A stretch of 9,726 bases of DNA, taken from assembly GCA_021785335.1 (NCBI GenBank), contig JAJYFW010000038.1, forward strand, positions 1-9,726, read 5' to 3'. A program made the position numbers and the translations under genes. This document shows, piece after piece, positions 1-9,726 of the stretch. How positions within the stretch are numbered: the first letter of the stretch is position 1; each line of letters opens with the position of its first letter. The stretch is from Pseudomonadota bacterium. Lineage in GTDB: Bacteria; Pseudomonadota; Alphaproteobacteria; Acetobacterales; Acetobacteraceae. A model generated the notes under the pieces. The model was given only the letters and a program-made list of their open reading frames with translations. It did not search any database and was not told where the DNA came from.

Positions 1-347
1 CAGGGGCGATCGTGGCCGAGGCGCTGCGCGCGGAACTGGCCGCCGCCGGGGCGAAGCTGGTGGCGCCGGGTGCCGGCGCGGCCGCCATCACGGGGGCGAT
101 CCGGCAGTTCAGCGTGCGCACGGATGTCACGGCGTTCTACTGGGACATCGTCGGAACGACCGCGGCGACGGTGACGGCGACCCGCGACGGGCGCTCGCAC
201 AGTTCCGACTATGCGGCGACTTGCAAGGACCGGACTTATGTTTATCCCACCGGCTTGCTCATCGGCCAGGTCGTGCGGGCCTGCGTCGGCGATCTCGCGC
301 GTCAGTTCCGCAACGATGCCGCGATGGCGCGGCTGCTCGGCGGCTGA
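1..347 (+). CDS. Unrecognised small protein, 5' end cut off by the window
   Basis: The reading frame is already open at base 3 and runs 114 residues to the TGA at 345-347. A GTG at base 12 could serve as a start, but the frame continues upstream without a stop, so the true N-terminus is probably outside the window. The visible part begins with an Ala-rich helix (AEALRAELAAAGAKLV), as in small secreted proteins whose subunit helix precedes beta strands. A beta-rich middle follows (IRQFSVRTDVTAFYWDIVGTT), and then a C-terminal helix holding one of two cysteines (AATCKDRT, RACVGD). The pattern loosely recalls YajG-like lipoproteins, but I do not recognise the family with confidence. The following lipoprotein gene overlaps its 3' end by 32 bp, so the two are probably co-transcribed and may act together in the cell envelope. 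Confidence 0.6.
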   Translation, partial: GAIVAEALRAELAAAGAKLVAPGAGAAAITGAIRQFSVRTDVTAFYWDIVGTTAATVTATRDGRSHSSDYAATCKDRTYVYPTGLLIGQVVRACVGDLARQFRNDAAMARLLGG

Positions 348-1164
348 GCGGCGACGGCAGCGGCATGGCGCGGCGCCGTGGCGCCCGCTGGCGCTGGGTC
401 TCGTGCTGGTGCTGGCGGGCTGCGGCGTGCGCCCGCCCACGACCGGCGTCGTTCCCGGCGGCAAGGGCGCCTATGCCTCGGTCGCCGTGGTACCGCTGCT
501 GGCCGACGAGGTGCGGCTCATGGCTCGCGGCACCTTCAGCAGCGAGACCTCGAAGCGCGAGGCCGCGGGATGGGACGCGCGGGGGAAGGCGGACGCGATC
601 GCCTCCGAGATCCTGGGGCCGGCGGGAACGCGGGTGACGCCGGTGCACGACGTGCCGGCGCTGGTGGGCGCGGCGGCGGGGGAGAAGGACTGGGCGCGCC
701 AGACCTGGGAGAAGCTGCGCGCGGCGAACCGGCTCGGCGGCGCGCAGGCGGTCCTGCTGCTGCGGGAGAACGCGATCGACTGGATGGGGCGGCAGTACAA
801 CCCGGCGCGCGACTTCCTGGCCACGGGGCTGATCGGGCTCGCGGTCGGCGCGGCGAACCGCGAGGAGTTGTACCAGCCGGGCTTCCTGCTGGTCGTGCAA
901 TCCGGCATCGATGCGGCGTTCGGGGCGCCGTCCAAGTGCGACATCGGGTTCGATGCCGTGCTGCTGGACGCGGCGACGGGCAACCAGCTTGCCAAGGCCG
1001 ACGCGGTGCTGGGGGAGGAAGCGATGCCGGATACGTTCAAGCCCAGGACGTGGGAAGCGGCGACGCCGGAGGAGCGGGCGGCGGCCGAGACCTATTGCAT
1101 CGCGGCGCTGCGGCGGGGGATGGCGCAGGCGATCGGCGAGGTGGGGCTGGTCAGGCAGCCGTGA
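316..1164 (+). CDS. Unrecognised outer-membrane-type lipoprotein
   Basis: A 282-residue protein when started at the ATG at 316. An in-frame ATG at 211 would place over 70 residues before the lipobox, which is too long for a signal peptide, so 316 is preferred. The N-terminus is basic (ERRRQRH), followed by a hydrophobic stretch (LALGLVLVLAGC) with a clear lipobox whose lipidated cysteine is residue 36. Residue +2 is Gly and not Asp, which by the E. coli rule favours transfer to the outer membrane. The mature part holds a beta-like segment (YASVAVVPLLADEVRL), a Gly/Ala hydrophobic stretch (FLATGLIGLAVGAAN) and a second motif (KCDIGFDAVLLDAATGNQLAKADAVLG) that looks like a beta hairpin. No catalytic motif is visible and I do not know the family. 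It overlaps the preceding gene by 32 bp and converges with the sugar transferase gene 12 bp downstream. Confidence 0.75.
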   Translation: MPRWRGCSAAERRRQRHGAAPWRPLALGLVLVLAGCGVRPPTTGVVPGGKGAYASVAVVPLLADEVRLMARGTFSSETSKREAAGWDARGKADAIASEILGPAGTRVTPVHDVPALVGAAAGEKDWARQTWEKLRAANRLGGAQAVLLLRENAIDWMGRQYNPARDFLATGLIGLAVGAANREELYQPGFLLVVQSGIDAAFGAPSKCDIGFDAVLLDAATGNQLAKADAVLGEEAMPDTFKPRTWEAATPEERAAAETYCIAALRRGMAQAIGEVGLVRQP

Positions 1165-1176
1165 GGGGCCCGGCGG

Positions 1177-1892
1177 CTATTGCGCGCCGCGGCCGGTGAT
1201 CATGATGCGGACGGTGGCGAACATGATCGAGAGGTCGGCCGCCAGCCAGCCGCGCAGGGTGGAAAGCTGCATCGCGTAGGCGGCGTCGAAGGCGACCTTG
1301 CGGCGGACGTCCTCGATCGAGTTGTCGTAGCCCTGGCGCACCTGGGTGATGCCGGTGACGCCGGGACGCAGGCCGGCGGTGCGGTCGACGAAGAAGGGCA
1401 CCTCGCGCTCCAGCCTGCCGTAGAGCGCCGGTCGTTCCGGACGCGGGCCGACGACGGACATGTCGCCGTAGATGACGTTGAGCATCTGCGGCAGTTCGTC
1501 GAGCCGGGTCTTGCGCAGGAAACGGCCGACGCGCGTGACGCGCGGGTCGCCGCGCTGTGCCCAGACGGCGCCGGTGCGCGTTTCGGCGTCCGCGCGCATG
1601 GAGCGGAACTTCAGGATCTGGAACAGTTCCGTGTGGGTGCTGAGCATGCGGCCCACGCGGATCTGGCGGTAGAAGATCTCGCCGGGGGAATCGAGCTTGA
1701 TGGCGAGCGCGATGAGGGGCCAGAGCGGCGCCGTGAGGACGAGGCCGATGGTGGCGACCAGGATGTCGAGCGCGCGCTTGGCGGCGGCGACGCGGGCGGG
1801 CATGTAGTCCAGGCTCATCATGCCGACATAGCGGGGCTGGGCGACGCGGGGGGCGGAGGCGAAAAGGCCCGATTCCTCGGGCGACGGCGCGG

Positions 1893-1905
<13 letters not shown>
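1177..1905 (-). CDS. Polyprenyl-phosphate sugar-phosphate transferase (ExoY/PglC-like)
   Basis: A 242-residue bacterial sugar transferase (PF02397 type). Such enzymes move a sugar phosphate from a nucleotide sugar to undecaprenyl phosphate at the inner membrane, the first step of exopolysaccharide, O-antigen or glycan assembly. After a variable N-terminus come KRALDIL and one hydrophobic membrane (re-entrant) helix at about 46-70. The family motifs follow in order: SPGEIFYRQIRVG, KFRSM, DPRVTRVGRFLRKTRLDELPQ, GDMSVVGPRPE and PGVTG. D136-E137 in RLDELPQ match the Asp-Glu catalytic dyad known from PglC. The protein is the short, monotopic form without the extra N-terminal membrane helices of WbaP-type enzymes. 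Which sugar it uses cannot be read from sequence. Its ATG lies inside the last codons of the LuxO-like regulator gene (13-bp overlap), which suggests translational coupling and shared control. Confidence 0.93.
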
Positions 1906-3392
<1,487 letters not shown>

Positions 3393-3407
3393 GGCGGGCG
3401 CCCGGGA

Positions 3408-3752
3408 TCAGGTCTGGGGCAGGCGTGCGAGCAGGCTGGCGACTTCGCCGCGGACGGTGGCGGCGGCCTCGGCGACGGCCAGTGCCGCGGTGGCGAGGGC
3501 GCCGCGCGTGGCCTGTGCCTTGGCGATGGCCATGCCGTGGCGCGAGGCGGCTTCCAGCGCCGCGGCGCCGACCGCGCCGGCGGCGCCGGCGATGGCGTGG
3601 CAGGCGCGGCGGAACGGCTCCGCTTCCGCGGCGTCGGCGGCGCGCGCGACCTCCGGCAGGAGGCGGTCGAGGTCGGTGCCGAACAGGACCAGGATGGAGC
3701 GGACGTCCGGCTCCGGCAGGTCGGCGAGAAGGTCGGCGGCGAGCCCGCTCAT
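3408..3752 (-). CDS. Stand-alone Hpt phosphotransfer protein (LuxU-like position)
   Basis: A 114-residue, almost entirely helical and Ala-rich protein, the usual size for a single Hpt domain. Such proteins pass a phosphoryl group between the receiver of a hybrid kinase and the receiver of a response regulator in the cytoplasm. The key segment is FRRACHAIAGAAGAVGAAALEAASR, in which H52 sits at the phospho-accepting position and the Gly/Ala-rich turn plus following helix fit the Hpt four-helix bundle. The commonest motif is H-x-x-K-G; here the Lys is replaced by Ala (HAIAG), which is unusual and could change transfer kinetics. The gene lies 15 bp upstream of the LuxO-like regulator, the same pairing as luxU with luxO in vibrios. 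The obvious upstream donor in the window is the hybrid kinase at 5448-8030, which has no Hpt domain. The assignment rests on motif and context; overall similarity to LuxU itself is not claimed. Confidence 0.82.
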   Translation of the reverse strand: MSGLAADLLADLPEPDVRSILVLFGTDLDRLLPEVARAADAAEAEPFRRACHAIAGAAGAVGAAALEAASRHGMAIAKAQATRGALATAALAVAEAAATVRGEVASLLARLPQT

Positions 3753-3798
3753 GGGCGGATTCCGGGGTTGGAGGTGGGGGGCGGGCGCAAGCGGGCGA

Positions 3799-4194
3799 TC
3801 AGCGGGCCAGCGCCCAGCCGAGATGCGCGGCGGCGACGCGGCGCGGCGTGGCCGGCAGCGCGGTGCCCTGGACCTGGGCGTTGCCGGGGATGGGGGCGAT
3901 GCCGAGGATGGGGGCGATGCCGAGGTCGCTCAGCAGGCGCAGGGGCTGGCCGGAGGCGCCCTCCACCCGCAGCTTGCGGTCCTGGGCGGCGAGGCGGCGG
4001 AAGAGGAAGGAGAAGGCGCCGATCGCCGAGCCGTCGAGCTGGGTGACGCCGCTGATGTCGAGGATCACGTCGGAGTTGTTGAGCAGGATCACCGCCTCCA
4101 TGCCGTCCAGCATGGAGGGGGCGGAGCGGGCGTCGACGCAGCCGCGAAGAACCAGCCGCACCGTGTTGGTTTCGCACATGATTCCGTCGAACAT
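3799..4194 (-). CDS. STAS-domain protein (anti-sigma-factor-antagonist type)
   Basis: A 131-residue protein with a STAS fold, as in SpoIIAA/RsbV-type regulators that bind or release an anti-sigma factor or another partner kinase according to serine phosphorylation. The core is VRLVLRGCVDA, then DVILDISGVTQLDGSAIGAFSFLFRRL, then KLRVEGASGQPLRLLSDLGI. S56 in LDGSAIG occupies the usual phosphorylated Ser/Thr position, although the common D-S-S/T-G is here D-G-S-A. The ATG at 4194 is chosen because it lies 24 bases after the predicted sigma-54 start site and has a weak GGGA 9 bases upstream. An in-frame ATG at 4179 is possible, and the open frame up to 4449 runs through the promoter region and is rejected. 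The C-terminus contains a tandem LGIAPI duplication. It is the first gene of the operon with the Hpt protein, the LuxO-like regulator and the sugar transferase. No RsbW-like kinase or SpoIIE-like phosphatase is present in the window. Confidence 0.82.
   Translation of the reverse strand: MFDGIMCETNTVRLVLRGCVDARSAPSMLDGMEAVILLNNSDVILDISGVTQLDGSAIGAFSFLFRRLAAQDRKLRVEGASGQPLRLLSDLGIAPILGIAPIPGNAQVQGTALPATPRRVAAAHLGWALAR
3889..3924. repeat. Exact 18-bp tandem duplication in the STAS gene
   Basis: Two identical copies of gatgggggcgatgccgag (3889-3906 and 3907-3924) lie head to tail inside the STAS gene. The unit is a multiple of three, so the frame is kept and the protein gains one extra copy of the hexapeptide LGIAPI right after the end of the STAS core. 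It looks like a recent replication-slippage event. Confidence 0.9.
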
Positions 4195-4228
4195 CGTTCT
4201 GGGTCCCGAGATGATCCGAGACACTCTC

Positions 4229-4244
4229 CGCAAGCGGCATGCCA
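4229..4244 (-). promoter_or_regulatory. Sigma-54 (-24/-12) promoter of the STAS-Hpt-LuxO-like operon
   Basis: On the minus strand the site reads TGGCATGCCGCTTGCG. It fits the sigma-54 consensus TGGCAYR-N4-TTGCW at every defined position except the last, with GG at -25/-24 and GC at -13/-12 in the invariant spacing. The predicted start of transcription is near 4218, giving a leader of about 24 bases before the STAS ATG at 4194. The operon driven by it encodes a sigma-54 activator, which points to autoregulation. Confidence 0.78.
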
Positions 4245-4284
4245 CGTTTCTCCGTGGGATTTCGGCGAATTTACCCCTGTTCAT

Positions 4285-4297
4285 TTGCGTTTTGCAA
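4285..4297. promoter_or_regulatory. LuxO-box-like dyad, promoter-proximal
   Basis: The 13 bases ttgcgttttgcaa match the published Vibrio LuxO operator TTGCA-W3-TGCAA (recalled from work on qrr promoters) with one mismatch, at the fifth base. The centre lies at about -73 from the predicted sigma-54 start site, and 41 bp (close to four helical turns) from the second, perfect box, so both would face the same side of the DNA. Confidence 0.65.
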
Positions 4298-4325
4298 GGC
4301 ATTTCGCGCGGAAGTGAGTCTGAGA

Positions 4326-4338
4326 TTGCAAATTGCAA
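4326..4338. promoter_or_regulatory. LuxO-box dyad, promoter-distal, exact match to consensus
   Basis: The 13 bases ttgcaaattgcaa are an exact match to TTGCA-W3-TGCAA. Outside the central base the sequence is a perfect palindrome. The centre is at about -114 from the predicted sigma-54 start site, a normal place for an enhancer bound by a Fis-type activator. The box sits in the most AT-rich patch of an otherwise very GC-rich window. Confidence 0.72.
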
Positions 4339-4354
4339 GCGCAACCCAGGCGGG

Positions 4355-4390
4355 AAAAAAGCGCGCCCAGGTTGTCGGCGGTACCCGGGC
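4355..4390 (-). terminator. Possible intrinsic terminator of the cation-efflux gene run
   Basis: On the minus strand GCCCGGG pairs with CCTGGGC (seven pairs, one of them G-U) across a 12-base loop, followed by GCGC and six T residues. It lies about 60 bases after the stop codon of the CDF exporter and before the LuxO boxes, so it would insulate the sigma-54 promoter from read-through. The four bases between stem and T-run make it imperfect. Confidence 0.42.
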
Positions 4391-4450
4391 TTCAAGCGTG
4401 CGGAGAGGGTCCGCGCGCGCGGTTCGCGGGTTTTGACGGGGCGCGGCACT

Positions 4451-5401
4451 TCAAATGACGTGCGCCGGGGCCAGCGCGCAGGTCTGCGCGAGCTCCGGGG
4501 TCTCGACCTGGAACGTGGCGTGGCCGATGCGGAACCGGGTGCGTACCTCGTGCTCCGCCTGGCGGATCAGTGCCGTGGCGTCGCCGCTGGCCTGGACCAG
4601 GTGCGCGGTCAGGGCGGTGGTGGTGGTGGAGAGGCCCCAGACGTGCAGGTCGTGGACATCCTCGACGCCTGGCAGGGCACGCAGCGCCGCCGCGACCTCG
4701 GCAAGGTCGATGCCCTCCGGCACGGCGTCCATCGCGAGGTTCGCGGAATCGCGCAGCAGGCCCCAGGTGCCGATCACGATCACGGCGACGATGGCGAGGC
4801 TGGAGACGGGGTCGAGCCAGTTCGCAGCGGTGAGCGTGATGAGCAGCCCGGTCACGACGACCCCGGCGGAGACGGCGGCGTCGGCGGCCATGTGCAGGAA
4901 GGCGCCCCTGACGTTCAGGTCGTCGTGGCGGCCGCGCATGAACATCAGCGCCGTCGCGCCGTTGACGGCGATGCCGAGCGCGGCGACCCACATCACCGTG
5001 GCGCCGGCGACCGGCGCCGGTTCGCCGAAGCGGCGGATGGCCTCGAGCGCGATCGCGCCGCAACTGACGAGCATGAGGACGGCGTTGGCCAGCGAGGCGA
5101 GGATGGTGGTCCGCCCCCAGCCATAGGTGCGGGCGCTGGTCGGGCCGCGGGTGGCGAGGCTCGCCGCGCCCCAGGCGGCCAGGAGGCCGAGCACGTCGCC
5201 GAAATTGTGCACGGCGTCGGCGAGCAGCGCCATGGAGTGCGCGAGGATGCCGTAGAAGATCTGCGCCGCGACGAAGGCGACGTTGAGCGCGGTGCCGACG
5301 GCGAAGGCGGCGCCGAACGAGGCCGGCGCGTGATGGTGGCCGTGGGCGTGGCCATTCGCGTGGCCGTGCTCGTGCCCGTGTTCGTGGTGATCGTGCGCCA
5401 T
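4451..5401 (-). CDS. Zinc-type CDF family cation exporter (ZitB/CzcD-like)
   Basis: A 316-residue cation diffusion facilitator, an inner-membrane proton-coupled exporter of Zn2+ and sometimes Cd2+ or Co2+. The cytoplasmic N-terminus carries 12 histidines in residues 3-24, a metal-binding tail common in the zinc branch. About six membrane helices follow. The transport site is marked by two HxxxD motifs, H65/D69 in LADAVHNFGDVLGL and H170/D174 in HMAADAAVSAGVV, the pattern typical of zinc-selective members. WLDPVSSL precedes the last helix, and the C-terminal cytoplasmic domain (about 228-305) contains the conserved DLHVWGLST. Of two adjacent ATG codons (5404 and 5401) the second is preferred because GAGGGA sits at a better distance. 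It starts 46 bp after the kinase stop, so it may be co-transcribed with that gene. No metal-responsive operator is visible in the short gap. Confidence 0.94.
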   Translation of the reverse strand: MAHDHHEHGHEHGHANGHAHGHHHAPASFGAAFAVGTALNVAFVAAQIFYGILAHSMALLADAVHNFGDVLGLLAAWGAASLATRGPTSARTYGWGRTTILASLANAVLMLVSCGAIALEAIRRFGEPAPVAGATVMWVAALGIAVNGATALMFMRGRHDDLNVRGAFLHMAADAAVSAGVVVTGLLITLTAANWLDPVSSLAIVAVIVIGTWGLLRDSANLAMDAVPEGIDLAEVAAALRALPGVEDVHDLHVWGLSTTTTALTAHLVQASGDATALIRQAEHEVRTRFRIGHATFQVETPELAQTCALAPAHVI

Positions 5402-5447
5402 CATTCCCTCAACATGGTCCCGCGACAGGGCGGGGCGCGGAAGACCG

Positions 5448-8030
<2,583 letters not shown>

Positions 8031-8071
8031 CGCGCGCGACCATGGCACAGGCGCGCGCGTCGTGGAAACGT

Positions 8072-8527
8072 CTATCGGTTTCGTTTGTTCTTCGTTGCGA
8101 GCGAGCCAGTTTGGGGCGAGCCAGTTTGGGGCGAGCCAGTTTGGGGCGAGCCAGTTTGGGGCGAGCCAGTTTGGGGCGGGCCGGAGGCGAGGCGGCGGGG
8201 CGCGACGAGGGCGTGGCTGCGGCGGACGATGAAGGCGATCTCGGCCCAATCCGGGCTCTCCCCAGCCGGTGCGGGTTCGAGATAAATGCCGACCCAGCCC
8301 TTGTGGCCGAGATAGGGCGGACGGAAGAAGCGCGCGGGCGCGGCCTCGATGAGCATCGCGGCGGCGCCGGGCGGGGCCTTGCACCAGACGGCCTCGCGGT
8401 CCCGGTGCGCGCTGGCCAGCGCGAAGATGCGGTCTCGGACGCGAAAAGTGGGGATTTCCCAGGTTTCCTGTTCCACCGCTTCCGGCAGCGCGAGGCAGAT
8501 GCGCCGCAGGCGGGCGATGGGGCGCAC
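8072..8527 (-). CDS. MmcQ/YjbR-family (DUF419) protein with PQTGS-repeat tail
   Basis: A 151-residue protein if started at the GTG at 8527, which lies 10 bases after the E1 enzyme stop and opens directly into the family N-terminus ([29 protein letters not shown]). Longer frames overlap the E1 gene out of frame and are rejected. Family features include [37 protein letters not shown] and [18 protein letters not shown], the CyaY-like fold typical of YjbR/MmcQ proteins. Their biochemical role is poorly known, and DNA binding has been suggested. The family core ends near residue 114. After that comes an unusual tail of five exact PQTGS units (118-142) and a basic end (KNKRNR), encoded by a 15-bp tandem repeat. 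The hybrid kinase gene starts 41 bp downstream on the same strand. Confidence 0.85.
   Translation of the reverse strand: MRPIARLRRICLALPEAVEQETWEIPTFRVRDRIFALASAHRDREAVWCKAPPGAAAMLIEAAPARFFRPPYLGHKGWVGIYLEPAPAGESPDWAEIAFIVRRSHALVAPRRLASGPPQTGSPQTGSPQTGSPQTGSPQTGSLATKNKRNR
8101..8175. repeat. Five-copy 15-bp tandem repeat
   Basis: The unit gcgagccagtttggg is repeated five times without a mismatch (8101-8115, 8116-8130, 8131-8145, 8146-8160, 8161-8175), then breaks off after gcg. On the minus strand it encodes PQTGS units at the C-terminus of the MmcQ/YjbR-family protein. Because the unit is a multiple of three and contains no stop in any frame, copy-number change would lengthen or shorten the tail without a frameshift. 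It also keeps all six frames open, which creates false long ORFs here. Confidence 0.97.
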
Positions 8528-8537
8528 GGGCGGCGCG

Positions 8538-9726
8538 TCAGCCCAGGAGAGCGGCGGCGCAGGCGTCCAGGATCGCGTCCGTGTCGATGCCGTATTCACC
8601 GTAGAGGTCCGGGATGTCGCCGCCCTGGCCGAAATGATCGGGGCCGAGGGGGACGACGCGCTGGCCGCGCACGGCGCCCATCCAGGCATGGGCGCCGGGG
8701 TGGCCGTCGAGCACCGTGACCAGAGCCGCGTCGGGCGCGAGGGGGGCGAGGATTGTTTCGATATGCGACTTTTTTTGCTCCCCCGCGCGGCGGGCGCGGC
8801 CGGCGGCGAGCCAGCCGGCGTGAAGGCGGTCGGGGCTGGTGACGGCGAGCAGGCCGGCGCCGGGGACTTCCTCGGCGAGCTGCGCGAAGGCGGCGCTTGC
8901 CTCGGGGGCGACGGGGCCCTGGTAGGCGATGGCGATGCGCGAGCCTGGCGCGGGCGGGACGATCCAGTGGGCGCCGGCGATGACGTGGTCCGGGTTCAGG
9001 GTTCGCTGGGTCTGGTCGAGCTGGCGGGTGGAGAGGCGCAGCCAGACAGCGCTGCCCTCGGGCTGCTGCATGTGCACGAAGGCGTGGCGCAGGAGGATGG
9101 CCAGTTCGTCGGCGTGGGCGGGCTCGTAGCTGGCGAGGCGGTCGGTGCTCATGCCGATGAGCGGCGTGTTGACGGATTGGTGCTGGCCGCCCTCCGGCGC
9201 GAGCGTGATGCCCGAGGGGGTGGAGACGAGGAGGAAACGCGCGTCCTGGTAGCAGGCGTAGAGCAGCGCATCGAGGCCGCGGTTGACGAAGGGGTCGTAG
9301 ACCGTGCCGACCGGGAGCAGGCGGGCGCCGTGCAGCGACGTCGAGAGCCCGGCGGCGGCGAGAACGAGGAAGAGGTTCTGCTCCGCGATGCCGAGTTCGA
9401 CGTGCTGGCCCTGCGGCGTCATGCCCCAGCGCTGGGCGGAGGCGAGCTTGGCGTCGCGGAAGACGTCGTTGCGGGTGTGGCGGTCGAAGACGCCGCGGCG
9501 GTTCACCCAGGGGCCGAGATTGGTGGAGACGGTGACGTCCGGGCTGGTCGTGAGGATGTGGGCGGCAAGGTCCTTCGCATCGCCCTGCCCGCGGCCGATT
9601 TCGGCGAGGATTTCGCCGAACGCGGCCTGGGTGCTGAGCTTGCGGCCGGGGAAGCGGGGTGCCGGAAGTGCCGCGGGGACGAGAACCTCCGGCGCCGAGA
9701 GGGCACGGCCCCCGGGCGAGAGCGGC
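8538..9726 (-). CDS. AceE/transketolase-type thiamine-diphosphate E1 enzyme, C-terminal half
   Basis: The frame is open to the right edge, so only the last 395 or so residues are present and the start lies outside the window. An internal GTG at 9506 is not the start, since the conserved sequence RKLSTQAAFGEILAEIG and TTSPDVTVSTNLGPWVNRRGVF lies before it. These motifs, with QHVELGIAEQNLFLVLAAAGL, LLPVGTVYDPFVNRGLDALLYACYQDARFLLVSTPSG and LAPEGGQHQSVNTPLIGM, mark the pyrimidine-binding and C-terminal domains of transketolase-like enzymes, closest to homodimeric pyruvate dehydrogenase E1 (AceE). The Glu of GIAEQNL (codon 9381-9383) is in the position that activates thiamine diphosphate. The protein ends in a transketolase C-terminal domain (LVTVLDGHPGAHAWMG, VPLGPDHFGQGGDIPDLYGEYGID). 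Pyruvate or another 2-oxo acid is the likely substrate class, but the exact one cannot be told here. The MmcQ/YjbR gene follows after 10 bases. Confidence 0.86.
   Translation of the reverse strand, partial: PLSPGGRALSAPEVLVPAALPAPRFPGRKLSTQAAFGEILAEIGRGQGDAKDLAAHILTTSPDVTVSTNLGPWVNRRGVFDRHTRNDVFRDAKLASAQRWGMTPQGQHVELGIAEQNLFLVLAAAGLSTSLHGARLLPVGTVYDPFVNRGLDALLYACYQDARFLLVSTPSGITLAPEGGQHQSVNTPLIGMSTDRLASYEPAHADELAILLRHAFVHMQQPEGSAVWLRLSTRQLDQTQRTLNPDHVIAGAHWIVPPAPGSRIAIAYQGPVAPEASAAFAQLAEEVPGAGLLAVTSPDRLHAGWLAAGRARRAGEQKKSHIETILAPLAPDAALVTVLDGHPGAHAWMGAVRGQRVVPLGPDHFGQGGDIPDLYGEYGIDTDAILDACAAALLG

Noticed and set aside
1158..1185. Inverted repeat AGCCG...CGGCT between the convergent lipoprotein and transferase genes as a bidirectional terminator
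   Set aside because: Only five pairs around a 12-base loop and no T-run on either strand, which is expected by chance in such GC-rich sequence.
4195..4260. A Qrr-like small RNA expressed from the sigma-54 promoter
   Set aside because: The STAS start codon lies about 24 bases after the predicted start site, and I see no Qrr-like hairpins or intrinsic terminator in that leader. The transcript looks like an mRNA.
4239..4436. 65-residue plus-strand ORF in the control region
   Set aside because: No recognisable domain or good ribosome-binding site, and it overlaps the operators and the likely terminator. It is probably chance.
4195..4449. N-terminal extension of the STAS protein through the intergenic region
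   Set aside because: It would cover the sigma-54 promoter and both LuxO boxes, has a basic low-complexity composition without family similarity, and would bring the protein far beyond the usual STAS length.
8084..8178. Tandem repeats as a CRISPR array or sortase LPXTG signal
   Set aside because: The units are contiguous with no spacers, so this is not CRISPR. PQTGS lacks the following hydrophobic segment of a sorting signal, and the protein has no signal peptide.
8031..8384. N-terminal extension of the hybrid kinase carrying five PNWLA repeats
   Set aside because: The frame is open only because the 15-bp repeat has no stops and the region is GC-rich. The sequence is Arg/Pro-rich, overlaps the MmcQ/YjbR-family gene, and a normal kinase start with a membrane helix follows the ATG at 8030.
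8769..8777. A AAA AAG slippery heptamer in the E1 gene (frameshift site?)
   Set aside because: The motif is in the right frame, but the zero frame continues through conserved transketolase sequence, and no meaningful product in the -1 frame was seen. Treated as coincidence.

Overview
The window is very GC-rich (the third codon positions of all genes are strongly G/C). It reads like a chromosomal stretch of a high-GC alphaproteobacterium, plausibly Acetobacteraceae/Rhodospirillales. That placement is inferred from the style of the proteins and is not proven. Coding density is high, and no IS element, tRNA, rRNA or CRISPR array is visible.

Layout. (1) Bases 1-1164, plus strand: the 3' part of a small unrecognised protein, overlapped by a gene for an unrecognised outer-membrane-type lipoprotein. 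(2) Bases 1177-4194, minus strand: a four-gene operon, read from right to left as STAS-domain protein, Hpt phosphotransfer protein, LuxO-like sigma-54 response regulator and ExoY/PglC-type sugar-phosphate transferase. (3) Bases 4195-4450: a control region with a near-perfect sigma-54 -24/-12 promoter, two 13-bp dyads matching the Vibrio LuxO box, and a possible terminator for the gene to the right. (4) Bases 4451-9726, minus strand: a run of tightly spaced genes, read from right to left as the C-terminal half of an AceE/transketolase-type E1 enzyme, an MmcQ/YjbR-family protein with a five-copy PQTGS tail, a membrane hybrid histidine kinase with two receiver domains and no Hpt domain of its own, and a zinc-type CDF cation exporter.

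How the parts fit. The kinase lacks an Hpt domain, and a lone Hpt gene sits directly upstream of a response regulator whose central domain closely resembles LuxO of Vibrio quorum sensing. The chain hybrid kinase -> Hpt -> LuxO-like regulator therefore repeats the LuxN/LuxQ -> LuxU -> LuxO topology. The operon that encodes the regulator has upstream of it the promoter type and the operator sequence that LuxO uses in vibrios, so positive or bistable autoregulation is a concrete hypothesis. Instead of a Qrr small RNA, the promoter appears to drive a protein operon that ends in an exopolysaccharide-type initiating transferase, which suggests the output is surface polysaccharide. This is the most interesting system in the window.
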